From positions 1-37,691 of the forward strand of contig PUXX01000089.1 of assembly GCA_009659895.1 (NCBI GenBank): a stretch of 37,691 nt of DNA, in the 5' to 3' direction. This stretch comes from Campylobacterota bacterium. GTDB taxonomy: Bacteria; Campylobacterota; Campylobacteria; Campylobacterales; Nitratiruptoraceae. This document shows, in pieces, positions 1 to 9,208 of this stretch. The position numbers and the translations under genes were made by a program. The notes under the pieces are model-generated. The model ran no database searches, was not told the DNA's origin, and saw only the letters and a list, made by a program, of their open reading frames with translations. Each line of letters begins with the position of its first letter. The first letter of the stretch is position 1.

Positions 1-557
1 CTCGCTATCAAGAAGCATTGATGCATCAGCGCCAACGCTTCGGTAAACTGCTCGAAGTGGCGTTTGCGCAGCTTCCCCCACATCGCCGGGACCAAGATGA
101 TGTCTGCTCCCCTGAGCCGCTCCCAGATCTCGATGAAGCGCAGCTCAAAACAGATAAGAAGCCCTACCTTCAGTCCATTGACTTCAAAAAGTCCGATATC
201 TTCCAGCGAGCCGCTGCTAAAGTAGTCGGTCTCGCCGCCAAACTTGAAGAGCCGGACTTTGGGCTGCTCGTAGATGAGTTTTTCTTGGTAGAGGACTTTG
301 GCGAAGTTGTAGAATTTATCGCCTCTTTTTTCTATCTGAGTGTAGCAGATGAGGCGATTTTTGGAGAGGGGTAAGAGCTCTTGGAGAGCTTTTTGGCTAA
401 AGGCTGCTGCCTCTTCGAAGCGATCATAGGCGAAGCCGGTCAGACAGACTTCGGGAGCCACGGCGAAGTCGCCGCTTTTTTGGAGCAGTTTTTTGAGTGT
501 TTGGAGGTTGCGATCGAAATCCTCCCCCGTCTTCATCTGAATGGCACTAAAAATCAT
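1..557 (-). CDS. Carbon-nitrogen hydrolase (nitrilase superfamily), 3' end missing
   Basis: About 185 residues are visible before the frame leaves the window at position 1. The nitrilase-fold Glu-Lys-Cys catalytic triad is readable: Glu36 in APEVCLTGF, Lys100 in the QPKVRLF stretch, and Cys136 in LLICFELRF. Family members are amidases or omega-amidases that cleave C-N bonds; the substrate cannot be told from this. I chose the ATG at 557 because it gives the typical N-terminus [17 protein letters not shown], where AIQ is the first beta strand. The internal ATG at 536 would delete that strand. The gene starts inside the last codons of nrdB (11-bp overlap), so the two are probably translated together. 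Confidence 0.88.
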   Translation of the reverse strand, partial: MIFSAIQMKTGEDFDRNLQTLKKLLQKSGDFAVAPEVCLTGFAYDRFEEAAAFSQKALQELLPLSKNRLICYTQIEKRGDKFYNFAKVLYQEKLIYEQPKVRLFKFGGETDYFSSGSLEDIGLFEVNGLKVGLLICFELRFIEIWERLRGADIILVPAMWGKLRKRHFEQFTEALALMHQCFLIA

Positions 558-1572
558 CGAAATCGAGGCTTCCTTTCGAGTAGTTGGTGACGTTTCCTTC
601 GAAGAAGTTGGTCTTTTGATCGTTGAATTTCGCAAAATCATCCACCCATTTGATAGGATGCTCCACGTTATACATCGGCTCCAGGCCTACTCTTTGGAGT
701 CTGTCGTCGGCAAGGTATTTGATGTACTGCTCGATGATCTCGTCTGTGAGTCCCAAGATCTGGCCTTGGGTGATATATTTGCCCCAGCTAGATTCCAGCT
801 CCACCGCTCCTTCGAACATCTTGTAGACGTCGTCGATGAGCTCTTTGGTGAAGAGTTCGGGGCGCTCTTTTTTGACGGTGTTGATCATGTTTTGGAAGAT
901 GAGCAGGTGGGTTACCTCATCGCGCTGGATGAAGCGGATCATCTGAGCAGATCCTAGCATCTTGCCGCTTCTTGCCAGCGTGTACATGTAGGTAAAACCA
1001 CTATAGAAGTAGATGCCCTCCAAGATCTGGTTGGCGAACATCGCCTTGACGATATTCTCATCACTAGGCTCAGCCGCCAGCTCTTCGTAGACTTGAGCGA
1101 TGTAGTCGTTTTTTTGTTTGAGTTTGAGATCTTCTCGCCAAAGCTCATAGATCTCATCGGTGTTTTGGCTGATGCTATCGACCATCACCGCGTAGCTTTG
1201 GGAGTGGAGCGCCTCTTCGAAGGCTTGGCGCACCAGGATGAGGTTGATTTCGGGTGCGGTGATGTAGGGGTTGACGTTGTCGATGAGGTTGTTGGTCTGG
1301 AGCGAGTCCATGAAGATGAGCTGGGCCAGCACCTTGTCGTAGGCCAGCTTCTCCGCGTCGGTGAGGAGCTTGTAGTCTCTAGCGTCCTGGGTCATGTCGA
1401 CCTCTTTGGGGAACCATGTATTGGCCAGCATCATCTCCCAGAGGTTATAAGCCCACTGGTACTTGATCTTGTTGAGCTCAAAAATCCCCGTGGGATCGCC
1501 GCCGAAAACCTTGCGCTCGTTGACGCTTTCGTGAGAGTCGGGATTGTAGATCTTCTTTCTGTGGTATATCAT
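547..1572 (-). CDS. nrdB: Ribonucleoside-diphosphate reductase, class I, beta (radical) subunit
   Basis: This 341-residue subunit carries the di-iron/tyrosyl radical that NrdA needs to make deoxyribonucleotides. The metal ligands fit the E. coli R2 pattern: Asp89 (FMDSLQ), Glu120 and His123 (EEALHSQSY), Glu185 (ILEGIY), and Glu219 and His222 (RDEVTHL). Tyr127 sits four residues after His123, the radical tyrosine position. The C-terminus GSLDFDDF is the acidic, aromatic tail expected to dock on NrdA. The ATG at 1572 has an AGGAGG site about 6 bases upstream, right next to the inverted repeat at 1584-1627. nrdA is not adjacent; it lies at 4355-6724 in the purB operon. Confidence 0.97.
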   Translation of the reverse strand: MIYHRKKIYNPDSHESVNERKVFGGDPTGIFELNKIKYQWAYNLWEMMLANTWFPKEVDMTQDARDYKLLTDAEKLAYDKVLAQLIFMDSLQTNNLIDNVNPYITAPEINLILVRQAFEEALHSQSYAVMVDSISQNTDEIYELWREDLKLKQKNDYIAQVYEELAAEPSDENIVKAMFANQILEGIYFYSGFTYMYTLARSGKMLGSAQMIRFIQRDEVTHLLIFQNMINTVKKERPELFTKELIDDVYKMFEGAVELESSWGKYITQGQILGLTDEIIEQYIKYLADDRLQRVGLEPMYNVEHPIKWVDDFAKFNDQKTNFFEGNVTNYSKGSLDFDDF

Positions 1573-1583
1573 GGCTGCCTCCT

Positions 1584-1627
1584 AAAATATCTATAAACCT
1601 CTTTAAAAAAAAGTTTATAGATATTTT
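1584..1627. promoter_or_regulatory. Perfect 15-bp inverted repeat in the nrdB leader
   Basis: Left arm AAAATATCTATAAAC (1584-1598) and right arm GTTTATAGATATTTT (1613-1627) are exact reverse complements, separated by 14 A/T-rich bases. The element fills the gap between the divergent nrdB and the gene at 1668 and abuts the nrdB ribosome-binding site. Because the genes diverge, it is not a terminator for either. It could be an operator for a dimeric regulator or an RNA hairpin controlling access to the nrdB start. It does not match the NrdR box as I know it. Confidence 0.7.
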
Positions 1628-1667
1628 TCTACAATTTGGGATACTATTTTATCATAAAGGATCGCCG

Positions 1668-2162
1668 TTGAAAATCGCCACCACGTTTGGGGCTTCCAAA
1701 GCCTCCAAAGAGAGTCCGGAATATAAAGAAGGCATAGCGCTTGGCAGAGTTTTGGCTTCGAAGGGGTACAAGGTCAAGTGCGGCGGATACGGCGGACTCA
1801 TGGAAGCGGTGAGCCAAGGAGTAAGAGAGGCTGGGGGCGAGTGTATCGGTATCACGCTGGAGCACTTTGAGTCCTTGAGGCCCCCAAATCCCTATCTGAC
1901 CCAAAAAATCGTAGCCAAAGATCTCTTTGAGAGGCTCAAGCTCTTAATTGAGGGAAGCGAGCTTTTCGTAGCCCAAAAAGGAAGTATCGGCACCCTCAAC
2001 GAGATCTTCATGGTAGCTGCTTTGAAATACGGCGGCTTGATGCCCGATATTAGGATCACTCTATTGGGCAAGGAGTATAGGAGTTTGAATTGCTTTGACA
2101 AAAACTTTTTGGATGTAGTAGAGTTTTATGATGATTTAGAGCAACTGGCAAAAACTTTGTAA
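1668..2162 (+). CDS. LOG-family (lysine-decarboxylase-like) Rossmann nucleotide-binding protein
   Basis: The 164-residue protein has the Rossmann fold of the LOG/YgdH/TIGR00725 families. FGASKASKESPEY is near the N-terminus, and CGGYGGLMEAVSQG (about residues 44-57) corresponds to the family's glycine-rich segment. The usual PGGxGTxxE motif appears as QKGSIGTLNEI (about residues 104-114), which keeps GTxxE but loses the PGG. LOG enzymes release cytokinin bases from nucleotide monophosphates; in most bacteria the substrate is unknown, and the altered motif makes activity uncertain. The start is TTG at 1668 after AAGGA. The zinc peptidase gene follows 9 bases downstream. Confidence 0.8.
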   Translation: MKIATTFGASKASKESPEYKEGIALGRVLASKGYKVKCGGYGGLMEAVSQGVREAGGECIGITLEHFESLRPPNPYLTQKIVAKDLFERLKLLIEGSELFVAQKGSIGTLNEIFMVAALKYGGLMPDIRITLLGKEYRSLNCFDKNFLDVVEFYDDLEQLAKTL

Positions 2163-2171
2163 GGAGCGAAC

Positions 2172-3035
2172 GTGCGATTGGAGAATGAGCAGCAAAGCAG
2201 CAACGTAGAGGATAGAAGAGGCAAGAGCGGTGGAATGGGATCGATGATAGGAAGATTGGGCGGCATGGGGCGGCTTATGGCTATTTTGCCCTTCATCCGT
2301 CCCCTTCTTCGATCCAAGACCGGCTGGATTTTGTTGGCGGTGGGAGCGTTTATCTACTTTAGTACCCAAGGGGGCGGTGTGGCCCGCGATAGCGCCAAGG
2401 AGGACAAGCAGGCCGTCTTCATCTCCAAAGTGCTCAAAACCACCGAGGATGTATGGAAAAAGGAGCTCCCAAAATATGGCTATACTTACAAAGAGCCCAA
2501 GCTTGTCCTCTTTCGTGGATCTACCAGGAGTGGATGCGGATACGCTTCGGCGCAATCGGGACCCTTTTACTGTCCTGCCGATCAAAAGATCTACCTCGAT
2601 CTCTCCTTCTTCGACGAGCTGGCCCATCAGTTCGGCGCCAAAGGGGACTTCGCCCAGGCCTATGTCGTGGCCCATGAGGTAGGACACCATATCCAAAATC
2701 TTTTAGGAATTTTGCCCAAAGTCCAGCGTCTTCAAGAAAGGGCCCTTCGCACGGGCAATCAAAAGGCCGTCAACAAGCTCCAGATCCCGGTGGAGCTCCA
2801 AGCCGACTGCTTGGCGGGAGTATGGGCCCACCATATCAGGCAAAAGCTTGATCCCGGAGATATCGAAGAGGGTATCAACGCCGCGGCACAGATCGGAGAC
2901 GACATGATCCAAAAACGCTCCCAAGGATACGTCATCCCCGATAGCTTCACTCACGGCACTTCCAAGCAGAGGGTGAGCTGGTTCGTGCGAGGCTATAAGA
3001 GCGGGGATCTTCGCTCTTGCAACACTTTTAAGTAG
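2172..3035 (+). CDS. Membrane-anchored neutral zinc metallopeptidase (YpfJ/KPN_02809 family)
   Basis: The 287-residue protein matches the YpfJ-type putative neutral zinc metallopeptidases. It has a Gly/Met/Arg-rich N-terminus (GMGSMIGRLGGMGRL), one hydrophobic segment near residues 51-64 (GWILLAVGAFIYF), then an extracytoplasmic domain. That domain contains the zinc motif HEVGH (His168, Glu169, His172) and the later VELQADCLAGVWAHH segment, whose Glu is a likely third ligand. The substrate is not known for the family. The start is GTG at 2172 after AAGGAG. The 3' end overlaps the convergent gene at 3028-3420 by 8 bp. Confidence 0.88.
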   Translation: MRLENEQQSSNVEDRRGKSGGMGSMIGRLGGMGRLMAILPFIRPLLRSKTGWILLAVGAFIYFSTQGGGVARDSAKEDKQAVFISKVLKTTEDVWKKELPKYGYTYKEPKLVLFRGSTRSGCGYASAQSGPFYCPADQKIYLDLSFFDELAHQFGAKGDFAQAYVVAHEVGHHIQNLLGILPKVQRLQERALRTGNQKAVNKLQIPVELQADCLAGVWAHHIRQKLDPGDIEEGINAAAQIGDDMIQKRSQGYVIPDSFTHGTSKQRVSWFVRGYKSGDLRSCNTFK

Positions 3036-3420
3036 TCCGAAGCCCTTTTGCCCACTCTTCCATAGCGGCGTTCGCTTGGGGGTTGGGGGCTTCGAGGAAG
3101 CTGATGACGAATCGATCCTCTTTTTCGGCCACACCGATGCTTCTTGGTCGCACCCCCATCACTTCCGGTTTAGGTAACTCCTTGCCGAAACAAAAGATGA
3201 TGTTTTTCGCCGCTTTGATATCTTCGGCTATATTGCCTTCGGGCAGACTCTTCGTATGGGCGTAGTGATCGAAGATAGCGATGAAAGTAGCGACGGGATG
3301 GGCTTCGATCTTGCTTTTGAGATAGTTGATGATCTCATCGACGCTTTTTTTGTCCGTCTCATTCTTTTCAAGCTCCAACACAAAAAGAGGGTATTTTTCC
3401 ATGAGTGTGATCTGTTTCAT
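3028..3420 (-). CDS. Conserved hypothetical protein, 130 aa
   Basis: I do not recognise a named family with certainty; it resembles small uncharacterised proteins seen in Campylobacterota. The protein is soluble with no signal peptide or membrane segment. It begins MKQITLMEKYPLFVLEL and has an acidic and lysine-rich helix at about residues 20-40. A segment with IAIFDHYAHTKSLP follows, then KAAKNIIFCFGKELPKPEVMGVRPRSIGV. It is a single-gene unit with a good AAAGGAG site and a TATAAT box (3441-3446) upstream. It runs convergent to the zinc peptidase gene. Confidence 0.75.
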   Translation of the reverse strand: MKQITLMEKYPLFVLELEKNETDKKSVDEIINYLKSKIEAHPVATFIAIFDHYAHTKSLPEGNIAEDIKAAKNIIFCFGKELPKPEVMGVRPRSIGVAEKEDRFVISFLEAPNPQANAAMEEWAKGLRTT

Positions 3421-3440
3421 CCTGACTCCTTTTTGAGGAT

Positions 3441-3446
3441 ATTATA
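3441..3446 (-). promoter_or_regulatory. -10 box for the hypothetical gene at 3028-3420
   Basis: The minus strand reads TATAAT here, about 20 bases before the start codon at 3420, with AAAGGAG between. No convincing -35 box is present, as is common for the housekeeping sigma factor in this phylum. Confidence 0.5.
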
Positions 3447-3469
3447 GTTTGTTATGACTTTTATAGGGA

Positions 3470-3847
3470 TTAATTATCACTGTTTGGCACGAACTCTAAG
3501 CAGACACCATTGATGCAGTATCTTAGCCCCGTAGGAGGCGGTCCGTCTTCAAAGAGGTGGCCCATATGGGCTTTGCAGTTGGCGCAGTGCACCTCCGTGC
3601 GCACCATGCCGTGGCTGGTGTCGATCTCCTCTTCGATCGCTTCAGAGCTTATGGGAGCGTAGAAGCTGGGCCATCCCGTACCGGAGTCGAACTTCGCTTC
3701 GGAGCTAAAAAGAGGGGTTTTGCAGCATCTACAAAGATAGACCCCTTCTCTCTTTTCGCCGTAGAGCGGACTGGTAAAGGGCGGCTCGGTGCCGTGCTCG
3801 AACATCACGTGGTATTCGAAAGGGGTGAGTTTTTCTCTACACTTCAT
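3470..3847 (-). CDS. msrB: Peptide-methionine (R)-S-oxide reductase
   Basis: This 125-residue protein is a single-domain MsrB, which repairs R-methionine sulfoxide in proteins. Two CxxC pairs bind structural zinc (Cys39/Cys42 and Cys88/Cys91). The signature [10 protein letters not shown] (about 53-62), the [13 protein letters not shown] block and catalytic Cys111 in RYCIN are all present. The frame is open further upstream, but ATG 3847 gives the standard [14 protein letters not shown] start and overlaps the macro-domain gene by only 11 bp. It is the last gene of the purB-nrdA-macro-msrB unit. It looks cytoplasmic, as no signal peptide is seen. Confidence 0.94.
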   Translation of the reverse strand: MKCREKLTPFEYHVMFEHGTEPPFTSPLYGEKREGVYLCRCCKTPLFSSEAKFDSGTGWPSFYAPISSEAIEEEIDTSHGMVRTEVHCANCKAHMGHLFEDGPPPTGLRYCINGVCLEFVPNSDN

Positions 3848-4364
3848 AGTCGATCCCCAATATTTTCGCCGTCTGGATATAGACCTCATAGTCTCTTTTA
3901 TTGTGCAGGACGCAGATCACCTCCATCTCATAATAAGCGCAGTTTTCCAAAAACCACTCGATAGTGGAGAGGGCGATCTCGCTGGCCTCTTCTATCGGGT
4001 AGCCGTAGGCTCCGGTACTGATGGAGGGAAAGGCGATCGAGCGAAGTTCGTAGCTTCTGGCGATACAAAGACTATTTTCGTAGCAGCGTTTCAGGATGAT
4101 GGGCTCACCCTCTTTGCCCCCTCTCCAGAGAGGTCCTACCGTATGGATGACCCACCTGGCCGGGAGGTCGTAGCCGTGGGTGATTTTGGCTTGTCCCGGA
4201 TTTGCGCCACCAAGACTCTTGCACTCTTCCAAAAGCTTCGGACCCGCGGCTCTATGGATGGCGCCGTCCACTCCTCCGCCGCCCAGCAAAGAGGGGTTGG
4301 CGGCGTTGACGATAGCGTCCACGGAGAGCTTCGTAATATCACCTTGGATGATCTTTATTGACAT
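3837..4364 (-). CDS. Macro domain protein (ADP-ribose binding, YmdB/MacroD-like)
   Basis: The 175-residue protein is one macro domain. [20 protein letters not shown] and [14 protein letters not shown] (residues about 7-40) form the first ADP-ribose-contacting loops. [16 protein letters not shown] is the second phosphate-binding loop. The family removes ADP-ribose from proteins or deacetylates O-acetyl-ADP-ribose; which applies is not decidable here. ATG 4364 is preferred because GGAG lies 8 bases upstream, inside the nrdA tail. A GTG at 4373 would add three residues but sits too close to that site. It overlaps nrdA by 10 bp and msrB by 11 bp. Confidence 0.93.
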   Translation of the reverse strand: MSIKIIQGDITKLSVDAIVNAANPSLLGGGGVDGAIHRAAGPKLLEECKSLGGANPGQAKITHGYDLPARWVIHTVGPLWRGGKEGEPIILKRCYENSLCIARSYELRSIAFPSISTGAYGYPIEEASEIALSTIEWFLENCAYYEMEVICVLHNKRDYEVYIQTAKILGIDYEV

Positions 4365-6724
4365 CCGTGACACTCCATGCTTCGATCGGCTACATCTTCG
4401 CTCACTTCAGGAGATTGGCTGCGCAGATAGTAGGTCGATTTGAGACCCAGCTGCCAGGCCAGTGTGTAGATCTCATGGAGGTACCGCCCGCTGGCTCTAT
4501 CTAAACGTATGAAGATATTGACGCTCTGGCCCTGATCGATCCACTTCTGGCGCACTGCTGCTGCTTTGATGAGGAGGCGCTGATCCAGGTCATAGGCGGG
4601 AGTGTAGTACTGCCACGTATCGGGGCCTAGGTTGGGTACGACGACGGGGATGAGACCAGAGAGGTTCTCCTCGAACCATTTGCGCTTGTAGACCGGCTCT
4701 ATGGTCTGGGTGGTACCGGTGAGGATGGAGATGGAGCTGGTGGGTGCTACTGCCATCAAGTAGCCGTTGCGCATGCCATCTTTTTGCACCTTTTGGCGCA
4801 GTTTCTCCCAGTCGTAGATATAGCCAAAAAGTCCGCCTCGATCGGGTGTGAGCTTTTTGGCCTCTTTGTTGGCCGTATCGATAGGGAGTATCCCTTGGCT
4901 CCATTTCGATCCTTCGAAGAGGGGATAGATGCCCTTCTCTACCGCAAGGTTGGAGCTAGATCGGATGGCATTGTAGCTGATCATCTCCATCACTTCGTCG
5001 ATTTTCTTGAAGTGTTCGTCGCTGCCCCATTTGATCTTCGCTTCTGCTAGCATCTGAGCCTCACCCATGACCCCAAGGCCTATGGCTCTGGTCTGGAGGT
5101 TGGTCTTTTTGACCTTTTCTAGGGGATAGAAGTTGAGGTCGATGACGTTGTCGAGCATTCTGACCGCGATGGGGACGACACGCTCGATATCCTCTTTCGT
5201 GTGGACTTTGGAGAGGTTGATAGAGGCTAGGTTGCAGACTGCAGTGAGACCGTCGATCTTCTCTTTTTCGACGATGTAGACCTTTTTGCCTCCGATACTA
5301 TCGAGGCTCGTGATCTTCTTGGCCTTTTTGGTAATACCAAGATCGGTGGTCACATCCTCCTCTTCGTCGTAGAACTCGACCGATCCATCTTCATATTTGA
5401 CTTTGACTTTGTAGTAGTTTGGTTCTGTGTTTTGAAAGATCTCTGTACAGAGATTGGAGCTGCGGATGATCCCTTTGTGGGAGTTGGGATTGCATCGGTT
5501 GGCGTTATCTTTGAAGCATAGAAATGGATTGCCTGTCTCAAAGTAGCTTCGAAGGATCAGCTTCCACAGCTCTTTTGCTTTGACCTGTTCCTTGATGATG
5601 TCGTCTCTTTTTTCGTACTCTTCGTAGCGTCGCTCAAACTCCTCTCCCCACACCTCCGTTAGATCCTTGACCTCATAGGGGTCGAAGAGGGTCCAGATGC
5701 CATCCTCTTCCACTCTTTTCATGAAGAGATCATTGATCCAAAGAGCCGGGAAGAGATCGTGGGCCCGCCGGCGCTCTTCACCGCTGTTTTTCTTAAGATC
5801 AATGAAGTCCTTGATATCCAGGTGCCACGGCTCTATGTAAACAGCGATAGCCCCTTTTCTGGTGCCTAGCTGATCGACGGCTATGGCGATGTCGTTGGTG
5901 ATTTTCAAAAAGGGGATGATTCCTCCCGCGGCGTGCTTGTGTCCATCGATGTAGCTGCCCATCGCCCTCACACCGCTCCAGTCCCATCCGATTCCACCGC
6001 CAAATTTGGAGAGCAGAGCCATCTCTTTGTAGCCGTCGAAGATCCCTTCGATATTGTCCGGGGTGCTGCCTATGTAGCATGAGCTGAGCTGATGGCGGGT
6101 GGTTCTAGCATTTGAGAGTGTGGGGGTGGCCACCATCACCTCAAATTTGCTGATCACGTCGTAAAATCTCTTTGCCCATGTCTGGCAATCAAGCTCGTTT
6201 TGTGCCAGGAACATCGCCACCGCCATGAAGAGTTGTTGCGGCAGCTCTATGGGTCGGTTCTCTTTGTCTTTGAGCAGATACCGGTCATAGAGGGTTCTGA
6301 TACCAAGATAGGTAAATTGCAGATCCCTTTCTGGCTTGATGTAATCGTTGAGATCGTCGAGGTCATATTTTTCCTTGAGGCCCGGGATGATACGCCCCTC
6401 TTTTTCTCCTCTTTCAAAATATTCTCGAAGGTGTGTATAGCCTGTAAATCCACTCACTTTGTGGTAAAGATCATACAAAAAGAGTCTAGCAGCCACGAAT
6501 GTCCAGTTGGGCCGATCTACATCGATCTTGTCTACCGCCGTGCGGATGAGAGTTTGCTGGATCTCCTCGGTGGTGATGCCGTCTCGAAACTGGATCTTGG
6601 CATCTACTTCCAGTTCGCTTTGGCTTACTCCATCCAGCCCATCACACGCGGCTTTGGTGTATTTTTGGATTTTGGTGATATCTAGCGGTTCGACACGTCC
6701 GTTTCGTTTGATGACTCTGATCAT
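4355..6724 (-). CDS. nrdA: Ribonucleoside-diphosphate reductase, class I, alpha (catalytic) subunit
   Basis: The 789-residue catalytic subunit has one N-terminal ATP-cone (about residues 1-90, starting [13 protein letters not shown]), the allosteric activity site. The barrel contains SSCYIGS (first redox cysteine), NLCTEI (catalytic Asn-Cys-Glu), [11 protein letters not shown] (second redox cysteine) and the radical-transfer pair in STYYLRS. The C-terminal CHGC (residues 785-788) is the swinging-arm thioredoxin-exchange pair. It overlaps purB by ATGA and the macro-domain gene by 10 bp. It works with NrdB, encoded separately at 547-1572. Linkage to purB, as I recall from Campylobacter, supports the lineage. 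Confidence 0.98.
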   Translation of the reverse strand: MIRVIKRNGRVEPLDITKIQKYTKAACDGLDGVSQSELEVDAKIQFRDGITTEEIQQTLIRTAVDKIDVDRPNWTFVAARLFLYDLYHKVSGFTGYTHLREYFERGEKEGRIIPGLKEKYDLDDLNDYIKPERDLQFTYLGIRTLYDRYLLKDKENRPIELPQQLFMAVAMFLAQNELDCQTWAKRFYDVISKFEVMVATPTLSNARTTRHQLSSCYIGSTPDNIEGIFDGYKEMALLSKFGGGIGWDWSGVRAMGSYIDGHKHAAGGIIPFLKITNDIAIAVDQLGTRKGAIAVYIEPWHLDIKDFIDLKKNSGEERRRAHDLFPALWINDLFMKRVEEDGIWTLFDPYEVKDLTEVWGEEFERRYEEYEKRDDIIKEQVKAKELWKLILRSYFETGNPFLCFKDNANRCNPNSHKGIIRSSNLCTEIFQNTEPNYYKVKVKYEDGSVEFYDEEEDVTTDLGITKKAKKITSLDSIGGKKVYIVEKEKIDGLTAVCNLASINLSKVHTKEDIERVVPIAVRMLDNVIDLNFYPLEKVKKTNLQTRAIGLGVMGEAQMLAEAKIKWGSDEHFKKIDEVMEMISYNAIRSSSNLAVEKGIYPLFEGSKWSQGILPIDTANKEAKKLTPDRGGLFGYIYDWEKLRQKVQKDGMRNGYLMAVAPTSSISILTGTTQTIEPVYKRKWFEENLSGLIPVVVPNLGPDTWQYYTPAYDLDQRLLIKAAAVRQKWIDQGQSVNIFIRLDRASGRYLHEIYTLAWQLGLKSTYYLRSQSPEVSEDVADRSMECHGCQ

Positions 6725-8052
6725 TTCCCAAATACCCTCTCAAAAATTTTGTCCACGTTCTTGGTGTAGTAGTCATAGTCAAAAAAGCCTCTGATCGTAT
6801 CTTGATCTATTTTTTTCGTCAGTTCTTCGTCTTCCAAAAGATACTGCAAGAAGAGGCTCTCCCCCTTCTCGTTCATAGGAGCGTCGCCCTCCTGGATCCT
6901 CTCCCAGACCTTCATAGCGTTTCGCTGGACGATCTTGTAGGCGTCTTCTCGGCTCACCCCCCTTTTTGTCAGCTCCAAGAGCACTCGCTGACTGAAGACG
7001 AGTCCTCCGGTGAGGTTGAGATTTTTCATCATGTTTTTGGGATAGACCATGAGATTGGCGATGACGTTGTTGAGGCGGTGCAGAGCGAAATCGAGCGTGA
7101 TGAAGCCATCAGGTAGGATAAAGCGCTCCACCGAAGAGTGGCTGATGTCTCGCTCGTGCCAAAGAGCCACGTTCTCAAGGGCCGGGACGACCATGCTGCG
7201 GATCTCTCTGGCAAGCCCCGTGAGGTTTTCGCTTAGCACTGGATTTCGCTTGTGAGGCATGGCGGAGCTTCCCTTTTGCCCTTTGCTGAAGTACTCTTCT
7301 GCTTCGTAGACCTCCGTGCGCTGGAAGTGGCGGATGTTGGTCGCTATTTTTTCGATGGTGGAGGCGATAAGAGCCAAGGTGGTAAAGAGCCTTGCGTAGC
7401 GATCGCGCTGGATCACTTGGTTGGAGACGGGAGCGGGCTTTAGCCCAAGCTCCTCGCACACGAGTTCTTCAAGCTCCATCGGAGCGTGGGCGAAGTTGCC
7501 CATAGCGCCGCTCACCTTCCCTACGCTTATGACTTCCAAAGTCTCTTCGAGGTTTTTGAGATGCCTCGCAAACTCATCATACCAGATAGCAAGGACCAGC
7601 CCGAAGGTGATGGGCTCTCCGTGGATTCCGTGGCTTCTGCCCACCATCAGCGTCATTTTGTGCTCATACGCTCTTTTCTTGATGCTCTCCATCACCATCT
7701 TCACATCTTCGATGATGAGCTTGAGGCTGTCTCGCATCTGAAGCGCCACGGCGGTGTCAATTGTATCGGAGCTGGTCATCCCGTAGTGGACCCATCTCGA
7801 CTCCGGTCCCAAAGACTCCGCCACGCTTGTCAAAAAGGCGATGACGTCGTGCTTGGTCTCCTTTTCGATCTCATCGATGCGCTTGACGTCGAATTTGGCA
7901 TTTTGCAAGATTTTTCGGGCGTCTTCGTCGGGGATGAGCCCCAGCTTGTTCCACGCTTTGACGGCTGCTAGTTCCACATCCAGCCATGCTTGATATTTGG
8001 CCTGCATATCCCACTTTTTGGCCATCTCTTCTCGTGCGTATCTCTCTACCAT
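6721..8052 (-). CDS. purB: Adenylosuccinate lyase
   Basis: The 443-residue enzyme of the fumarase/aspartase superfamily acts twice in purine synthesis: SAICAR to AICAR, and adenylosuccinate to AMP. The signature GSSAMPHKRNPVLSE is present in the C-terminal half, along with HYGMTSSDTIDT and GRSHGIHGEP, which carry the conserved active-site residues. I chose ATG 8052, giving MVERYAREEM, because GAGGTGG lies just upstream. An in-frame extension to 8085 has no ribosome-binding site. It is the first gene of the purB-nrdA-macro-msrB unit, putting purine supply and deoxyribonucleotide production in one transcript. Confidence 0.97.
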   Translation of the reverse strand: MVERYAREEMAKKWDMQAKYQAWLDVELAAVKAWNKLGLIPDEDARKILQNAKFDVKRIDEIEKETKHDVIAFLTSVAESLGPESRWVHYGMTSSDTIDTAVALQMRDSLKLIIEDVKMVMESIKKRAYEHKMTLMVGRSHGIHGEPITFGLVLAIWYDEFARHLKNLEETLEVISVGKVSGAMGNFAHAPMELEELVCEELGLKPAPVSNQVIQRDRYARLFTTLALIASTIEKIATNIRHFQRTEVYEAEEYFSKGQKGSSAMPHKRNPVLSENLTGLAREIRSMVVPALENVALWHERDISHSSVERFILPDGFITLDFALHRLNNVIANLMVYPKNMMKNLNLTGGLVFSQRVLLELTKRGVSREDAYKIVQRNAMKVWERIQEGDAPMNEKGESLFLQYLLEDEELTKKIDQDTIRGFFDYDYYTKNVDKIFERVFGK

Positions 8053-8117
8053 TGCCACCTCTTTTTTATATATAATGCTATCCAAAAAAAACTTTAGATT
8101 TTATCAAAAGGAGAGGC

Positions 8118-9017
8118 TTGCCCTTTGTCAAAAAGGTGATTCAAAATGATCGGCCTATCAAGCTCTTCAAGCTCTTGATGGATGAGTTTGGTATCTCATT
8201 ACGTGAGGCTCAAAAGATGATCGATACCCAAAAAATTTCCCAAAATGGGCATCTTTTGAAAGAGAAAGGGGCTGTGGTCACAGATGATGTGGAGGTGATC
8301 TGGTTCGAGCCCAGGAGTCAGGGTCTAGGTCCGCTCTTTGAGACGATGGATTTTGCCATCTTTGACAAGCCCTCTGGTGTGATGGTCCATCCAAGGAATA
8401 GAGAGAGTGGATACACGCTAGTGGATGAGGTGCGCTGGCACTTTGGCGATGGGGCCAATATTGCCCATAGACTGGACAAAGAGACTAGTGGGTTGGTCCT
8501 TTGTGCCAAGCACAAGGATGCGGAGAAGAGGCTCAAGGGTATGTTTGAGTCCAAAAAAATCCAAAAGAGCTATCTAGCCCTTGTACGTGGGGATCTCAAA
8601 GAGGAGCTCTTCATAGACGAGCCTATTGCTCTTAATAGGGATTATTCGAGAATAAAACTCAAAGTCATTATCGATAAAGAGGGAAAACCTGCCCAGACCA
8701 TCGTGCGTCCTTTGGAGCGTTTTGGCGAGTATACACTTGTCGAGGCGATTCCTTTGACGGGGCGCCAGCACCAGATCCGAGTCCATCTGTTTCACGTGAA
8801 ACACCCTATCGTAGGAGATCCTATTTATGGCGTCTCCACGGATATCGCCATTGCTTATCTGGACAAAGAGCTCTCCAAAGATGAGAGGATTTCCCACACT
8901 GGAGCCGATCGATTGATGCTCCATGCCAGAGCATTGGAATTTGGGTATGGAGAGAGTCGATACAAGATCTTCTCCAAGCAGCCTTTTTTGGAGGAGTGCA
9001 TGAAGATTATCTCTTGA
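8118..9017 (+). CDS. RluA-family 23S rRNA/tRNA pseudouridine synthase
   Basis: The 299-residue enzyme has an N-terminal S4-like RNA-binding segment (about residues 15-62, with DEFGISLREAQKMIDTQKI) and a catalytic domain. IFDKPSGVMVHP and the RluA motif HRLDKETSG (residues 117-125, catalytic Asp120) are clear, followed by LTGRQHQIRVHL. Members isomerise specific uridines in rRNA or tRNA; the target site is not predictable here. The start is TTG at 8118 after AAGGAGAGG. It is divergent from purB and its end overlaps the tiny membrane ORF at 9007 by 11 bp. Confidence 0.92.
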   Translation: MPFVKKVIQNDRPIKLFKLLMDEFGISLREAQKMIDTQKISQNGHLLKEKGAVVTDDVEVIWFEPRSQGLGPLFETMDFAIFDKPSGVMVHPRNRESGYTLVDEVRWHFGDGANIAHRLDKETSGLVLCAKHKDAEKRLKGMFESKKIQKSYLALVRGDLKEELFIDEPIALNRDYSRIKLKVIIDKEGKPAQTIVRPLERFGEYTLVEAIPLTGRQHQIRVHLFHVKHPIVGDPIYGVSTDIAIAYLDKELSKDERISHTGADRLMLHARALEFGYGESRYKIFSKQPFLEECMKIIS

Positions 9018-9099
9018 ATGTCACGATGATAAATCCAATGACACCTATGACCACCGTAGCGCTGATAATCAGAAGCATGGCATTATCAAGAGCGCTCAT
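9007..9099 (-). CDS. Tiny single-pass membrane protein, 30 aa
   Basis: The frame encodes 30 residues, starting [12 protein letters not shown], with a hydrophobic stretch over about residues 8-27 and ending in TFKR. It is almost entirely one transmembrane segment with a positive C-terminus. The ATG at 9099 has a strong AGGAGG site 6 bases upstream, the main reason to think it is real. It overlaps the 3' end of the upstream small ORF (9086-9208) by 14 bp and the convergent pseudouridine synthase gene by 11 bp. I know no function. Confidence 0.6.
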   Translation of the reverse strand: MSALDNAMLLIISATVVIGVIGFIIVTFKR

Positions 9100-9208
9100 C
9101 TAGATCCTCCTCATGCTCTATCGTGATCTTGACGAAGGCCACCACCATGAAAATGACGGCGATGACGAGGACTAATACCATGATCAGTTCGTAGTTTTTA
9201 AAGGGCAC
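9086..9208 (-). CDS. Small single-pass membrane protein, about 40 aa
   Basis: From the GTG at 9208 the frame encodes 40 residues. After a short KNYEL segment comes a long hydrophobic helix (about residues 10-27, [15 protein letters not shown]), then [14 protein letters not shown], an acidic cytoplasm-type tail. The GTG overlaps the rlmN stop, suggesting coupled translation. GAGA and GGTGG lie upstream with poor spacing, so the start is uncertain. The ATG nine codons downstream is the alternative. An upstream in-frame extension inside rlmN (to 9271) is polar and unlikely to be translated. Function unknown. Confidence 0.6.
   Translation of the reverse strand: MPFKNYELIMVLVLVIAVIFMVVAFVKITIEHEEDLDERS

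Noticed and set aside
1584-1627. NrdR box
   Set aside because: The arms do not fit the ACAC-ATAT-GTGT type pattern, and NrdR boxes are usually two short copies, not one long palindrome.
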